Assembly (NCBI GenBank): GCA_023634235.1
Contig: JAMKCF010000009.1
Location: forward strand, 4,278,001-4,342,000
Direction: 5' to 3'
From: Pisaster brevispinus
Lineage: Eukaryota; Echinodermata; Asteroidea; Forcipulatida; Asteriidae
Length of the DNA stretch: 64,000 nucleotides
Below are positions 12,141-24,050 of this stretch, piece after piece (within the stretch, counting starts at the first letter, position 1; each line of letters starts with the position of its first letter). The position numbers and the translations under genes are program-made. Below the pieces are notes generated by a model. That model saw only the letters and a program-made list of their open reading frames with translations. It was not told the origin of the DNA and made no database searches.

Positions 12141-12894
12141 TCTCATCAATGTTGTACAGCATCCTCAACATAAGTCTCTTCAGTTCTACAAGGTCGTAAT
12201 CATTGTGTTTAAAGGAAGTGAATAAAAAAAACGAACAAAAGACAAACCCACCAGGATTTGTATGACCAAGACTCAGTAGGACTAAATTAACAGCTAGAAG
12301 ACAACGTATACAGCACGTATTGATCAGTACAAATCATATCCGCTCTCATGAAGAGCGTAATCATTAGCCAAGCATATACAGTCGTATTACCAGTCGGGCA
12401 TCAAAATGACTGACGGTCATTGACCCCCATACCGCTGACTGCACGTAACCCGGGGATCGTATCACGATTATTTCCATGTCGATTGCAGGCGCATCGAGAA
12501 CGGCGGTCTCCTTAAGGCATTATGTGTGGAATGATGACGGCTTATGTTGACCAGGTTTACCACCAAAAAAAAAGAGGGGTGAGGAAAAAAAAAAGAGAAA
12601 AAAAAAAAGAAAGAAAGAAAACAAACCGGAGAAAATTAATTACTTTACATCAAGCATGCATCAATCAGTTCCTAAGATTTAGGAGGGGGGATTCCTTCAA
12701 ATATAATTGGTCAGAAATACTATTTGCCATTTGGCTGTGTGTGTGTGTGGTTGTTTTTTAACGGCTGACCGTCATTTTTAATTTATGCTGGCCTATGAAA
12801 AAAAAGAAGAAGATATTAATTATTATCAATCAAGCCTCTGTTTGGTGGCATTGAGATAAAATATTTAGGAATATAAAGAAGTGAAAAATAGAAT

Positions 12895-12967
12895 TAGAGA
12901 AAGACTCTGCTAGGGTCGAAACGTCAGGCCACTAACTATTTTTAATAATACAACATTTTACAAAGTG
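12895..12967 (+). mobile_element. Terminal fragment of a 'GGTCGAAACGTC' element
   Basis: AAGACTCTGCTAGGGTCGAA is followed by ACGTCAGGCCACTAACTATT and an AT-rich TACAACATTTTACAAAG end. Related pieces at 16325, 25842 and 44511 occur in both directions, fitting an inverted terminal repeat. The internal part is absent. Confidence 0.55.
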
Positions 12968-13261
12968 TTTTTTTTTTAAGGCGTGGAATTAGAAGTAAAA
13001 CAGGATTTTCCTCAGAAGGACAACTTTCACAATTCTTTGGCCATGTGGCAGGCATTTGACTCTTACTGGCACAGTGCCAATTCTTACACTAGTTTACCCA
13101 TCTTCGGATGTAGCAAATAGTAATAAGTATAGTGAATATATGTTATTATGGCAGTTTTTACAGCTGCACACGTTTGTGAATTTCCATGGCAGCCCTGAAG
13201 ACTCCAAATTGGATAATTTTAAGCATAGTTATTGTATTCATTTAATTTAATAGCACTCGAA

Positions 13262-13553
13262 CAACATTGGTAGTTGTCAAAGACCAGTATCCATACTTTA
13301 TGTGACCCAACATGTACATGAAATAACAAACCTGTGAACATTTTAAGCTCAATCAGAGTTACAAGGAAATAGTGAAAACACCCGTATGTTTGAAAACGGT
13401 GCCAACAAGGGATTTGGAATCACAAGATCAAAATTGTTTTACTCATTTCTCAAAACTATAGCATTTCAAGCAAAACAATAATACAAAGGAAGTTTTCCAC
13501 CATGACCCTCCTTACACCAAATTAGATTATGTGCAAATTTGTGTGAACATTTA
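13262..13553 (+). repeat. Dispersed repeat, 'agaccagtatccatac' family, best copy
   Basis: Contains CAAAGACCAGTATCCATAC, CCTGTGAACATTTTAAGCTC, ACTCATTTCTCAAAACTATA, GCATTTCAAGCAAAACAAT and GGAAGTTTTCCACCATGACC, and ends in GTGTGAACATTTATCTGCAT. Same direction as the copy 1.4 kb upstream. Confidence 0.7.
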
Positions 13554-14286
13554 TCTGCATCACTTGGTCTACATTTTCAATACAACATTATTTTCATTTC
13601 ACACAATAACAATAAGCTGTCACCACCTGCTCGCCCTTTCCAACCCACACCAGCACCAACTCCTGCACCTTTTATGTCACAAAGTCATTCATTTTCGCAC
13701 ACGATCCACGACCCTTTTCATTGTTAGCAGAAACGAAATGCTTACATATCCACTACTTTGGTTAAAGGTAAACAGCCCCAAATGACAGTTGGTTACCATG
13801 ATAACATCTCCTTGCATTGTAAACAGGAAGTACAGCGTGCACCAATTAATCCACGTTCAATAAAAAAAAAAAAACCCAAACCACCCAAAACCCAAGGGAA
13901 AACCCACTAATTTGCTTTCTCAGAAATTATCAAAATGCTATTATTACAGTAATAAAAAGAATGTCAATTTTATTGCACTTCTATGGTTGCACAATTTAGT
14001 TGACATTTATCCTTTGTCTGAAACACACATAGTTTTATTGATATCCGTTTGTTAATTGAGATCTACGCCCACGCCAGCACACACCCACACCATCACACAG
14101 CCACAATAAAGTGTGGATTCTACATTGAAGTCATAGAGTAGCATTTGTCCTCGCTGCCAGAGTTACACAGGGCATTAACGGAGTACCGGGGACATGTCAC
14201 TTCTCATTCTCACTGTTCCCAATCAATCAACACTTTATAGTGGGAGAAAATTACCAACTACAATCACAACGATTCCATTCCAGACT

Positions 14287-14464
14287 GGGCCCAATTTCAT
14301 AGAGCTGCTTGAGCAGAAGTTGCTGCTTAAAGTTGTCTGCTAAACGAAAAAAAAAAATCAGAATACCAGTGACAAATTGTATATGTGAGGTGGTATTTTG
14401 GCTGGTAACCTTACTCTAGTAAACATAATTTTGTTGTGCTTAGCTACTTTTTGAAATTGGGCCC
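14287..14464 (+). mobile_element. Short inverted-repeat (MITE-like) element, intact ends
   Basis: 178 bp running from GGGCCCAATTTCATAGAGCT to TTTTTGAAATTGGGCCC. The interior holds AATACCAGTGACAAATTGTA and TTTTGGCTGGTAACCTTACT. The complementary ends and lack of coding capacity suggest a non-autonomous DNA transposon. At least eight relatives occur in this window. Confidence 0.75.
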
Positions 14465-15965
14465 TGGTGCAAGACGACACCAACTACACGCACAAAAACA
14501 CAGTCTACCGTCTGTCAATGGCTACAACTGAGGACTTCTCTTTGTTCTCCTATTGTTTAGACCTAGGTCTCTTGTACACAAAATCAAATCAGGGACATCC
14601 TTGGTTTATCAAGACACTCTCCTCCCCATTCTTCTCGCAGTCCTTGGCGTGGACTTATTGACATTATTACCACACACACAAATGCAAATACTATTGAGAC
14701 TGGTGCAAATTGCATTTCAAACAGGTAACCTATCTAGAAACACAGGAATCCAGTCCTGCTGGTTTCAGACCATTCACAGTCTCCACCACTGCTGCACTTT
14801 GGTAATTTGTTGACATCACAGTCTTTCCCTTGTTTGATAAGTATAACAAATTAGGGAACACCTTCACAGAAAAATGTCAGCAAGCACTTCAATTAAATTT
14901 CATGCGGCGACGTACTCTTCAATTTACACAAAAGCCTTCAACGTAACAAAAGTCAACGATTAATTGCAACCTGGCAACAAATGTCTGAAGCAGATGGCAT
15001 GGGCAGAATATTCTTCCAATTTTAATATTAGCCAATCAAAAGCATTCAAACAGTTACTAAGGAGATAACAACCATAGTAACTAAAAGCTTGTTAACGATT
15101 GGACAATACTGATGATTTAAAAACACAGTTTCGCCATAAATAAAACGCAGTATAAAATATTTCAGTTTACATGGAACATTATCAATTACTTTTTTACATT
15201 ATCCAAAGCGGACCGAACTCTTTAGTGGTATGAAGATTCTTTCACGACAAGATTGCAAAAGCATTTTTTTTTTTTTTAATGAAAATAACATTTTAGGTGT
15301 AATTCCGAAAGCAAAATGCGGTGTAGAATGGCTTTAAATGTAAACAGAACAGGGAAGAGGCATCAAGCGACGAGTTAAGAAAACTCTCAAATATTGATCC
15401 TAACGTCTCTGAAATCACATTCCTAAAGTGTGAACAATAACAGAGTCCACCCAGTTCCGGCAGACAACCGAACCCTTGGGGGGCACTCCCTTGTCTTAAC
15501 ACCAGCAGCCAAACTATAGCAGGCCGCTGCGCCAGTGGAGAGGAGTCTCAAGCCCCTGGAGCGAGGCGAGATGAAATTGGCTCTGGAGTATAGAGTAAAA
15601 AAGCCTCATTCATGTCCAAGAGCTTCATTCATGTTGCATGAGGAAGAAGTCTGCCGTTGTCGACGACTATGATGATGATGATGATGATGATGATGTACCC
15701 AACATGAATCTCAATGGAACACCTGGATGTCTGAGTCATCAGTTTTTAGCATAAAGCTTGGAAAAACTTGAACGAACCGGGGGTAGTGTTCTAATAATGT
15801 CAGCCTTTTCTACACTTTCAGGCCAGTTTACCGAGTGAAGCTCACTGTGCAACCCTAAAATGTGGGTTTTGTTCAAGCATGAGATCAACATAGTTTTTCT
15901 GTTTTTTTGTGCTGTATACATATTTTTAATTAACCGTCATATGTAAAAAAAAAACAAATTGAGAT
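14465..15965. other. Non-coding, with a (GAT)8 microsatellite
   Basis: The GAT repeat is at 15671-15695. The remainder is unique-looking. Open frames at 14467-14813 and 15293-15502 lack splice or family support. Confidence 0.5.
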
Positions 15966-16155
15966 CAGGCTCAATATCACAAAGCCTTATATAACATTAT
16001 TTAGGCACAGAAAAGTCTAGCTTGGCAGAAATAGGTTACCAGCCAAAAAAACACTTAATCTACATTGCTTGTGGCTGGTTCCCTACTAAGTTTTGCCTAG
16101 CAAATAAGATTGTTAAATAAGATTGTTAAACAACATTTTCTGCTTAAAAGCAAGG
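15966..16155 (-). mobile_element. Diverged MITE-like element of the GGGCCCAATTTCATAG family
   Basis: Carries AGGTTACCAGCCAAAA, the reverse of the family core TTTTGGCTGGTAACCT, then TTGTGGCTGGTTCCCTACTA, TGCCTAGCAAATAAGA and a TTTTCTGCTTAAAAGCA end. The left end, AGGCTCAATATCACAAAGCC, is eroded. Confidence 0.55.
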
Positions 16156-16324
16156 CGTATTTTTAAAAAGCTGACAAGCACACAAGTTGTCAAGGCTCAA
16201 CAAAAATCCAGCTCAGCAAAGTGTTACCAGCTAAAAAAACAAGATAAAATAGAATTAGCTGTTGCAAACTGCTTAGTACCAACCAAAAGGACCTATGGTA
16301 TGGTATAAAAGCAAATAGTAGTTG

Positions 16325-16436
16325 ATGACCTGACGTTTCGACCCTATCCTTTGAGAAAGACTCTGTTGGCATTAAAACAACAGGCCATTAAATAATTTCA
16401 GCTTAAACAAAAAACATTTTCAGTGCATTGTAAAAG
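16325..16436 (-). mobile_element. Fragment of the 'GGTCGAAACGTC' element
   Basis: ATGACCTGACGTTTCGACCC is the reverse complement of the motif at 12905-12930. It is followed by TTTGAGAAAGACTCTG, CAGGCCATTAAATAATTTC and CAGTGCATTGTAAAA, so the two arms face each other in a collapsed copy. Confidence 0.5.
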
Positions 16437-17871
16437 AGTTAGATTGTTATAAACATTACTTCAAGTCCATATTTGCAGTTGGTTCCTTTCGGGCATGCAA
16501 CTGCAGTTCATCATCAAAAAGAGGGAAGTACCAGGCGTATCACCAGGCTTTTTACTGTGTTTCTCAGTTTTCAATGGCACAGCTGAAAAAACAAAAAGTG
16601 AGGAAATCAGCTGAGCAGCTGGAAAGTTGGATGCCTGTCCTCTTTATGAACTCTCAAAGTGACCAGTTGTAGGTGATGAGTTCTTTTCTAAATTAAATGT
16701 GATCACAACACTATTGGACAGTCTTCACCATTATGAATGCACTATTCTATAGGCAGGAGCCAAAACTGTGCATCTTTTGTTTCGGGCCTGAGATCACATC
16801 ATTTTCCATCATTAAGAAAATAAGTCTTTCGTTGAGCTGTACCTAACGATGTGCCCGGTTTGTCAGAGATAAAGCACCATTGCTTCAACTCTACTGAACT
16901 GTAACGCACTGGTTTTAATGTTACGTTAGTTATTACAGTGGCTCTTAAAATTAGTACGCTAAGTCCTTAATAAGGATTCTTATTTCTTAACTCAGTCTTG
17001 TTGATGCAGCTGGGTGAGAGTCAGTGCTGACTATATGTTCTGAAACTAGGATCCAAATTTTTAGGAAGTTAAAACGATGGCATTTCCAGTTCCACCTTTT
17101 GGTAACCCTAGGAATTGTAGTAGAATTCCAGGAGCTTCGGGGTAGCAGTATTCTCAGCACTAGAAGAAGTAGATGAAAGAGCAGGATTTCTTTATATTTG
17201 AAGAAAATACCGTCTAGTTTGTGTCACCAGAAAATCAATCTGAATTCAAATAAAAGTCTGAAATTGTCTCATCTCTTGCAATTTTAAAATCTCATCAGAG
17301 CCGTCTTACTTTAGAACATCTCCTAAGAGACATGTCCACACCTCAGCAGACGGCATTTCCAGCTCACAATTCCAATGTTGAGAACCCTAACTCATCTCAC
17401 ACTGCGGCAGGAAACGCAGCGCAGTGTCACCTCACCGGTGCACTTTGCACTCTTCTGTACATACATAGTAACGCCACTCACGACCCGACGCTGCTAATTA
17501 AGATACCAACTAATAATTGTCCGTACTGCTGAAAAACAGGCCTCACACACTATCAATCCACGCTTTAGTCTTAATTGAGTCGAGTGATGCCTCTCGCAAT
17601 CGCTTATCAACGATCAATATCACAATTGGGAAATAGCGTTTAAGACTCCGATGCAATTGATGACATTGATAGCCAAAACAGTGGCAGGGATCACCAGTGG
17701 GAAATGTATGCCATCCATTTGCATACATACTGACAAATTTCCCAACAGGGGGCCAGATAAAATATGGTTTATTAGACACTACTCCTCCATATTCAAAATT
17801 AACTAAATAAACCAAAGAGTAAACAATAACAAAATGGAGAATGCCATTTCAGGAGGTTGACTTTCAGTGAT
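16437..17871. other. Non-coding, no gene seen
   Basis: No repeat family recognised. Open frames at 17332-17532 (plus) and 17543-17815 (minus) lack splice sites or recognisable residues. Confidence 0.45.
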
Positions 17872-17936
17872 TGTTTTCACTCCCTGTTTTCACTCCCTGT
17901 TTTCACTCCCTGTTTTTACTCCCTGTTTCCATTCCC
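17872..17936 (+). repeat. 13-bp tandem repeat, 5 copies
   Basis: TGTTTTCACTCCC repeats five times without gaps (65 bp). The last two copies carry substitutions (TTTTTA, TTTCCATT). Confidence 0.9.
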
Positions 17937-18467
17937 CAACTCCCCTGGTGTCAGTCCCCACACCATTTACGTGGGTTTTCCCCCCGCATAAAAACTAAAC
18001 AAGTCTACAATCATCTTGTCATAGACAGTTCTATTGCGACGGGCCACAGCGCTGTTCACTTTTAACAATTCATCGGAATTGAGAACCGCATCACAACAAT
18101 AACAATATGTATAGTGTAAAAACCCTTACATGAACTTTTCAAATGAGAATATTCATGGTTTATTATTATAATTGCACACAGTTTTTTGTAGAAATACCGC
18201 CCCCGCCCCTCCTCCCAACATCGCTCCACTACCCCCTATTAAAGAGCACTCATTATCCCACTGAGTAATGAGCGAAGTACCGATTGAATGTGGCACAGTA
18301 CAAGCGACTGAGTGGAGCCCATTAAAAGCTAATGAAAGCCTTAACAAGCAACATCTCCACATCAATAAAAATGACATCAAAGAATTAGATCAGTAACAAT
18401 GAAAAGTACAGGAAATAAACCCAGTACACATTCTAACATGGATGCAACATCAACATCCAGTCTGGTT

Positions 18468-18606
18468 GGGGGGGGGGGGGAGGGATGACAACATTTGGCT
18501 TTTCAATTCTTAGCAGGAGGTAGGGAAATATTCCTGAACTTTTTCAGGGGATGTCTGTTTTTGTCTGAGCAGGGCGGGATGTGGGGAGTGGTGGGGGGGG
18601 GGGGGG
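18468..18606. repeat. Two poly(G) tracts flanking a short unique spacer
   Basis: Runs of 13 G (18468-18480) and 14 G (18593-18606). See the poly(G) finding for the other tracts. Confidence 0.8.
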
Positions 18607-18854
18607 ATAGAGAAATAGTCCCCTCCCCGTAGCCAGTGAATTTCCTTTCAAACACTCTTGCTCTGTAAAATTTAATAAAAAGCGTACACTGAACAATTTG
18701 GTATGCTGGTCACACACAACCCAGCAGTGGGTTCCAATACACAGTCTAATCATGCAGGGCTTCAAGGATATGCAGTACCGTGTTAAGGGGGGAAGCATTA
18801 GGGGAAGAGTAATTTAATTCCCTCTTCAAGTTTTCAATAATTACACTAAGTACG

Positions 18855-18958
18855 ATTTGAAAACATTGCATGGTGGGAGTACAATCTAGAAAGGTTTGCG
18901 GTTACAGCATGTACATGAGGAGAATTTGAAAACATTGCATGGTGGGAGTACAATCTAG
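18855..18958 (+). repeat. Direct repeat, 35-bp arms, 69-bp offset
   Basis: ATTTGAAAACATTGCATGGT plus GGGAGTACAATCTAG occurs at 18855-18889 and again, identical, at 18924-18958. Identity over 35 bp implies a recent local duplication. Confidence 0.85.
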
Positions 18959-18983
18959 TCCTCTATTTCAAGTCAAAGGTACC

Positions 18984-19610
18984 TTACGACAGAAACAGTC
19001 TTCCCCGTAAATTTTGGTGATTGGCACTCCAGCAGTTTCTGGCCGCTGAGCAATTATAAACTGCATATCCATTCGATATACAACCAAGACAAATACTTCC
19101 TGCTAGTTTGATCCCGATATTCAATCCCGCCCGCCCCCATCCCAATGAAAGCGTTCTTGCTGACCTAAACACCACACAGACAACATGACGACATTCTACC
19201 AAGGGCGTCTGACCAGATCTCAATCCAAAATAATAATGCAGTAATGGGACCATTATATATAAATGACCTCTACAATCCATTCTGTAATTTGTAGTATGAC
19301 GTTCTCTTTTGTAGTTCATAGTCTGTCTTTGAATTTGGCAATGGCGCGCCTCATTAAGACGGCCCCAGTGCCAATTGTTAATGATGGAAAATGGAATACC
19401 GACTGTCACAACGATATAATTTTCATCGGAAATCCACATACGGATAAATTTCATAACCTCTTCAGACATAGACAGATAAAAAGATAGCGTTTGATTGTTC
19501 TTGAACATGTTTAGGATAAAGTTGAAGATGACATGGGCAATGATGAGGTATGAGAAAGCGAATCCAAATGAAAACACACAAAACAAAAATGGAACGACAA
19601 AACCAAAGCA
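18984..19610 (-). other. Long open frame of unknown status (about 200 codons)
   Basis: An open frame on the minus strand runs without a stop from about 19607 to 18984. Its upstream part does not begin with ATG; the first in-frame ATG is some 26 codons in. The translated sequence is mixed in composition, rich in Cys, His, Tyr and aromatic residues, with a hydrophobic opening stretch. I recognise no domain. It lies 290 bp downstream of exon 3, so it could be chance, part of the gene's 3' UTR, or a further exon of the same gene. Such a long frame is unusual for A+T-rich DNA, but there is no positive evidence of translation. Confidence 0.2.
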
Positions 19611-19895
19611 AACCTAAAAACACATTGAGCCTCGTTTTCATGCCTCGTAGGGGACGTTAAAATGGCGATGCTAAAGGCAACATTCAAATCAATGTGTCAT
19701 GAAAGTTTGAACATTTTCAAAAAAGAGCAAATTATTCGATGGACGATTTTACAGGTAAATTTCATTTCACCTTTGCACTTTATGTATCAATTCGTCCTGC
19801 AAAGATGGTTAACCTCTCTCCCACCTCCCCCTTATAAAACAGAATTTGACAAACCCACCTTTGATGCTCTGTCTTCCCCAGCGAGAAGCACCTCA

Positions 19896-19898
19896 TCA
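19896..19898 (-). other. In-frame TGA overlapping the exon 3 donor
   Basis: Minus strand: the Arg codon AGG is followed by TGA TGA. The GT of the possible donor lies inside this stretch (GT at 19899-19898), so retention of the following intron would terminate translation at once. This makes a short C-terminal isoform easy to produce. No decision between the two is possible from sequence alone. Confidence 0.5.
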
Positions 19899-19899
19899 C

Positions 19900-20086
19900 C
19901 TTGGTGACTGATGCGATGATATGGAGCTGGATGATGAGGGAACCGGGGATGGCCCTGTAGGAGCCTTAATATCTTGACTGTCCTGAGTAGGTACCGGGCT
20001 AGAGCTGGGGTTGGAATTTCTGGAGGGGGAGACAGTGGATCCTGATGACACCTCTCCGGTTGGCGTTAACATTCGACTGCTCTTCT
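19900..20086 (-). CDS. Coding exon 3 (Ser/Pro-rich segment) of the same gene; internal or last coding exon
   Basis: The acceptor is a pyrimidine-rich TTTGTCTTCCTCCAATACAG. The exon starts in phase 1, and the G left by exon 2 plus AG here makes a Glu codon. It encodes about 62 residues, roughly a third of them serine, with many Pro and Thr (for example EKSSRMLTPTGEVSSG and a five-Ser run near the end). It is a disordered, probably phosphorylated tail with several Ser-Pro and Thr-Pro sites. The end is ambiguous. CCAAG|GTGATG is a good donor (phase 2 out). If it is not used, the frame adds one Arg and stops at TGA (19896-19898), with a second TGA directly behind. The protein would then end in QSPR and the sequence below 19896 would be 3' UTR. 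Both readings may be real as splice isoforms. No domain is recognisable. Confidence 0.75.
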
Positions 20087-20162
20087 CTGTATTGGAGGAA
20101 GACAAAGTGGAATATTTAATCGTTGCAAAATAAACGACCTGCTTACACACGTTTCTTAATTA

Positions 20163-20587
20163 ATGATAATAATAATTATGATCACGATAAACACTTGTGA
20201 AGCGCTGGTGTGCGCCACAGATGGGCGCTCGGGGCGCTGATATTTGCATTGTTTACTACAAGTATGCGGAGTTTAGAACAAAGACCCATGTTATGTAACA
20301 CCGTGTAAAGTTTTACAAAGGGCTGTGGCGTAATCTGCAGCCAATCAAACCAGGAACACCGGGGCAAACCCCTTCTCTTAACGATAAGTGTACTGGGTTT
20401 ATTTACCAGCATTGCACAACACACAGGACCTATGGCTTTACATTCCATCGGAAAGACAAAGCAATAATGGTTAAATGTCTTGCTCAAGGACAGGAGTGTC
20501 AAGACCGGGACTTGAACCCACACTCTGCAGATCAGAAACGCCAGAACTTGAGTCCAGTGCACTTAGACCGCTCGGCCACGACACACC
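20163..20587 (-). mobile_element. tRNA-Leu-headed SINE, near full length
   Basis: Minus strand: the head GTGTCGTGGCCGAGCGGTCT, anticodon-loop region ACTCAAGT, B box GTGGGTTCAAGTCCC, and the body (TCCTTGAGCAAGACATTTAA; CCATAGGTCCTGTGTGTTG; ACACTTATCGTTAAGAGAAG; CCCCGGTGTTCCTGG). It ends with AGCGCTT and an A/T-rich run. It sits 76 bp upstream of exon 3 inside the intron. The 126-codon open frame inside it is a by-product. Confidence 0.85.
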
Positions 20588-21536
20588 ATCAAATCGTGCT
20601 ACATGATGTAGGATCCTTTTCCCACGTGGGGGTCTGAAAATGGAAACACATGCGCATAAACGCGCCTAGCAGTACTGTCAATCAACGAGATGCCCTCTAT
20701 TGATCGCAGTGAGGGCGCTGTATGAATTTGAGATGCAAGGAGTGTATCGTAGTCACAACTACAATGGCACAACCCTGACATTTTTCTCGGAGGATATTGA
20801 CACCTCATAACCCTTTTCTCATTCGGGCAGTATGGCACAGTTTTTAGCACATCCAGATCAAGGACAGTTGTCACATCCGCGCAAACGGTATCAACAAGGT
20901 AAATTTCTCAAAAAAGGTGACACAAGGTAGGAACTTTTTGGTTGACGTCGAGTGGTTACGGCTCAATGTGATTGACAGTAAGTGGGTATGTGTGTCACAC
21001 GAGTGATACAAATTAGGTGTATCAACCCAAGATTGACATCAATTGGTTGATTCGGAACTCTCGGCGTAGTTGAAATTAAATGAAGCAGTTGCCATACATG
21101 TCAACCGCCCCCTCCCCCCCCCAAAAAAAACGACAACAACAAAAACAACAGCAAACCCAAAAGTGCTTTAAATTTAGAAACCTAATTTTTTAAAACTGTT
21201 GGGAGTGCACTCTTATACAGGTCAAAGCAATCAACAGCCCTATTTCAAAAGAGAGATTTACAAAAGAAACCTGGACAATGTTCTGAATAAAACCAAAAGT
21301 GTCTAAGTGAACTAGCAATAGTCTACAACATGACAAAGTGGCACTCAGCACTCATTCACAGCATGGGTATCGTCCCTTACATAGTCTTAAGCTCTGGGGG
21401 ACACAAAGTTTTTTGGTTTTTTTTAAATTCCACCATACCAAGTTATCTCTTAAAACTGTTTGCAGCCCCAACTTTTTGTTTTGTCCCACTATTTTACACC
21501 GTTTTCCTGCTAAATTGCGTTGTGAAGCAGCATTTT
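20588..21536. other. Intron sequence, no feature seen
   Basis: Includes a C run near 21110-21121 followed by A-rich sequence. No exon recognised. Confidence 0.45.
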
Positions 21537-21746
21537 CTGCTTAAAGCAGCTCTATGAAATTGAGCCCTGAGCCCCAAGCACAAATTTTAGCTTAACACAA
21601 CAAAATTATGTTTAGCAGAATAAAGTTACCAGCCAAAATATCATGTCACATGTACAATCTGTGACTGGTATCCTGCTTATTTTCGCTTAGCAAAAAATGT
21701 TTAAGCAATATTTTTTGCTAAAACAGCTTTATGAGTTTTGGCCCTG
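21537..21746 (-). mobile_element. MITE-like element abutting the end of a second copy
   Basis: 21537-21570 (CTTAAAGCAGCTCTATGAAA then TTGAGCCCTG) is the right end of one copy. A reversed copy follows at once: GAGCCCCAAGCACAAATTTT, AGTTACCAGCCAAAATATCA, TGACTGGTATCCTGC, and an end in TTATGAGTTTTGGCCCTGG at 21746. Either a tandem insertion or a rearranged composite. Confidence 0.65.
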
Positions 21747-22553
21747 GTCACTGACCAAAACCCTGACCAACAGCTATTTTTAAACGAAAAAGTTTCCTAA
21801 AACATTTCTATTTCTCACGACCAGAGAAATCTGAAAACATGCATCCCCGGGCACCCCTTGCTTGAAAACAAAAGAAATATTCATTTTCCTCACAGAGAAA
21901 GAGAATCAATTTTCGGGAGCATAAATTATTGAGTTTATTTTCAGAGAAGCAGGCGGGACTGCGGGCTTAAGCTTTAGTAATTCAATTTGGCCGGTACTCA
22001 GCCATTGAATCAATATCATTGGTTTGTACTTTTGAAGGGGTCTCTGCCCACGCTGAGATTCATTTCGGAATTGTTTAGTTTGCATTTTGTCGTCGTCGTG
22101 ACTTTCTGGTTAGCTTCAAAGCTCGACTCTGGTGGTTTTTGTCTTCTTCAGCGAGGCCCCGTTTTTCGATGATCGCTTATGTTGAAGCTGTTCCAATAGA
22201 CTAGCAACACCGCAGCTCACAAGACACATCAAGACACATTGGTCTGAAAGACACAGTTTGATAAAAATATACACCCCCCCCCAATTTCTCTTTTTAATTA
22301 ATTAATTAAAATAATGCCACAAATTATTTCTGTTTGCTCACCGAGCTGTAAAGAAATAGTTGCTTTGTTAATATAATTATAAGATTCCAATCACATCTAT
22401 TAAACTTAACCCTCCCAAATCCTCTACATGAAGGTGTCCGATTGTGGAGGATTGAGGACCGTAGGCCCAAATAACAATTTACTCATCACTGGGTCAGGCA
22501 CACCAATCTTACCCAAGTCCCAACATGTTGGTGTTGGTGTGTGACATAGGAGT

Positions 22554-22596
22554 AGGAGGGCCCAGTGGGCAGGAGGGCCCAGTGGGCAGGAGGGCC
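22554..22596 (+). repeat. 17-bp tandem repeat, 2.5 copies
   Basis: AGGAGGGCCCAGTGGGC occurs twice exactly and is followed by AGGAGGGCC. Confidence 0.85.
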
Positions 22597-24050
22597 GAAG
22601 GAGTAAATGTAACATAAATTGAATAGTGAAAAGTTAACCAACTTCAGTTTTCCCTTTAATTTACAAAAGATGGCTGGGTTCTTAAAAACAGTGCAGCAGT
22701 CCAGCAATGAACAGCTAGGTAAAAAATGTGTTGTGTTTATTGCTGGCTTTTCAACAACAACCCCACCCCCTAAAAATGAAATATGATAAAGAAACAACAA
22801 ATACTACATTTTAATGTTATATTGTCATTCACCCAATATTTGTATCACTTCAGAAAGCCTACAACAAATAATATTTAATACATTTGTTTGGGACCCCTTT
22901 TTTCTATTTTCAACTTTATAACTCTCTAACAGATCATACAACTGTAAAAATCAGGGATTGAATATTAACAAATTAGCGTTGTTGTAGAGTGGAATCCTTT
23001 TAGATAGAAACGTAGGGCTTAACAAGCAGTTGGTGTCACAACAACGACGGCGTTGCTCAAGCCATGAGAGCCGTGAAAGGGCCCTCCCATGGGAGAGAGC
23101 TTATATAGCCCGCAGGTAGTAGCGAGCAACACACGGGGGGGGGGGCTGAACACGGCCAACACATCTAGGCTGTTTTTAATAGCTCCAGAGAACCAACATG
23201 GGGATCTTCCGAACATCCCTAAACTAAAGACGTCTATTGCATGGAGCTATCTTAGTCCAGGATTAACTGCAGTACTCAGGTCTAATGTTATTACAAGGTA
23301 CTGAGGGACTCCAATTCATATCCACGTGAGAAACACTGACGGGAGACAGCCGCGTGGAAAATAGCCTAAACAGGTTAGACACCCCAAAAGGGTTTCTCAC
23401 CACATTTCCCCACTCTTGGTAATCCTACGGAAATATTGCGAGGAAGCAGAACTTTTTAAAACACGGTCAGTGGTGTGGCTGACAATGCACTAAGCTGCCA
23501 ATACGTTCTGTCACATTGAATCAGGCACACAATACTTAAAGAATTCTTCAGCTGAGTCAAGGTAGCACACTAGTACCCAGTTTACCAAGAAGACAAAGAT
23601 TTTTTTTTTTTATAAGCCCAGGTAGACAACTCCTCCATTTTCACTCTTTCAACAAATGAAGTGTAATTTCTTCCCATCTCAGCTATCACATTCCTTCGCC
23701 TCGGACAAGGCGCTCAATTACTTGTTAAAATACAAATCTTGGATCCATCGGAGGTGTTGACACTAGTTTCCGTCGGAAGCGGGCTCCGCTTTCAGAAATA
23801 TTGACTTAAAATATTAGCACTGGATAAAGCGTGTTCCCAGGAAATACAATAAAACATGGCCTGGGAATTTCAATTACAGCGGGACATGCTGTAAAAAAAG
23901 CTGAAGTGGAGGACATTCCTGTTGTATTGTTTTCTTCATTATAGATTTGATTGAGGCTTGAGCACACACAGGTACATTTTCACCCTGAAGCTTAATCACA
24001 ATAATAAATACAGACAATTAAGAAAAACTTCTCTTGGAATATATTAAATG
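22597..24050. other. Intron sequence, no feature seen
   Basis: A G run near 23136-23145 and a T-run near 23600. No exon or repeat family recognised. Confidence 0.45.

Noticed and set aside
12522..12761. Lys/Arg-rich open frame
   Set aside because: Produced by an A/AG-rich tract near 12566-12630 followed by unrelated sequence.
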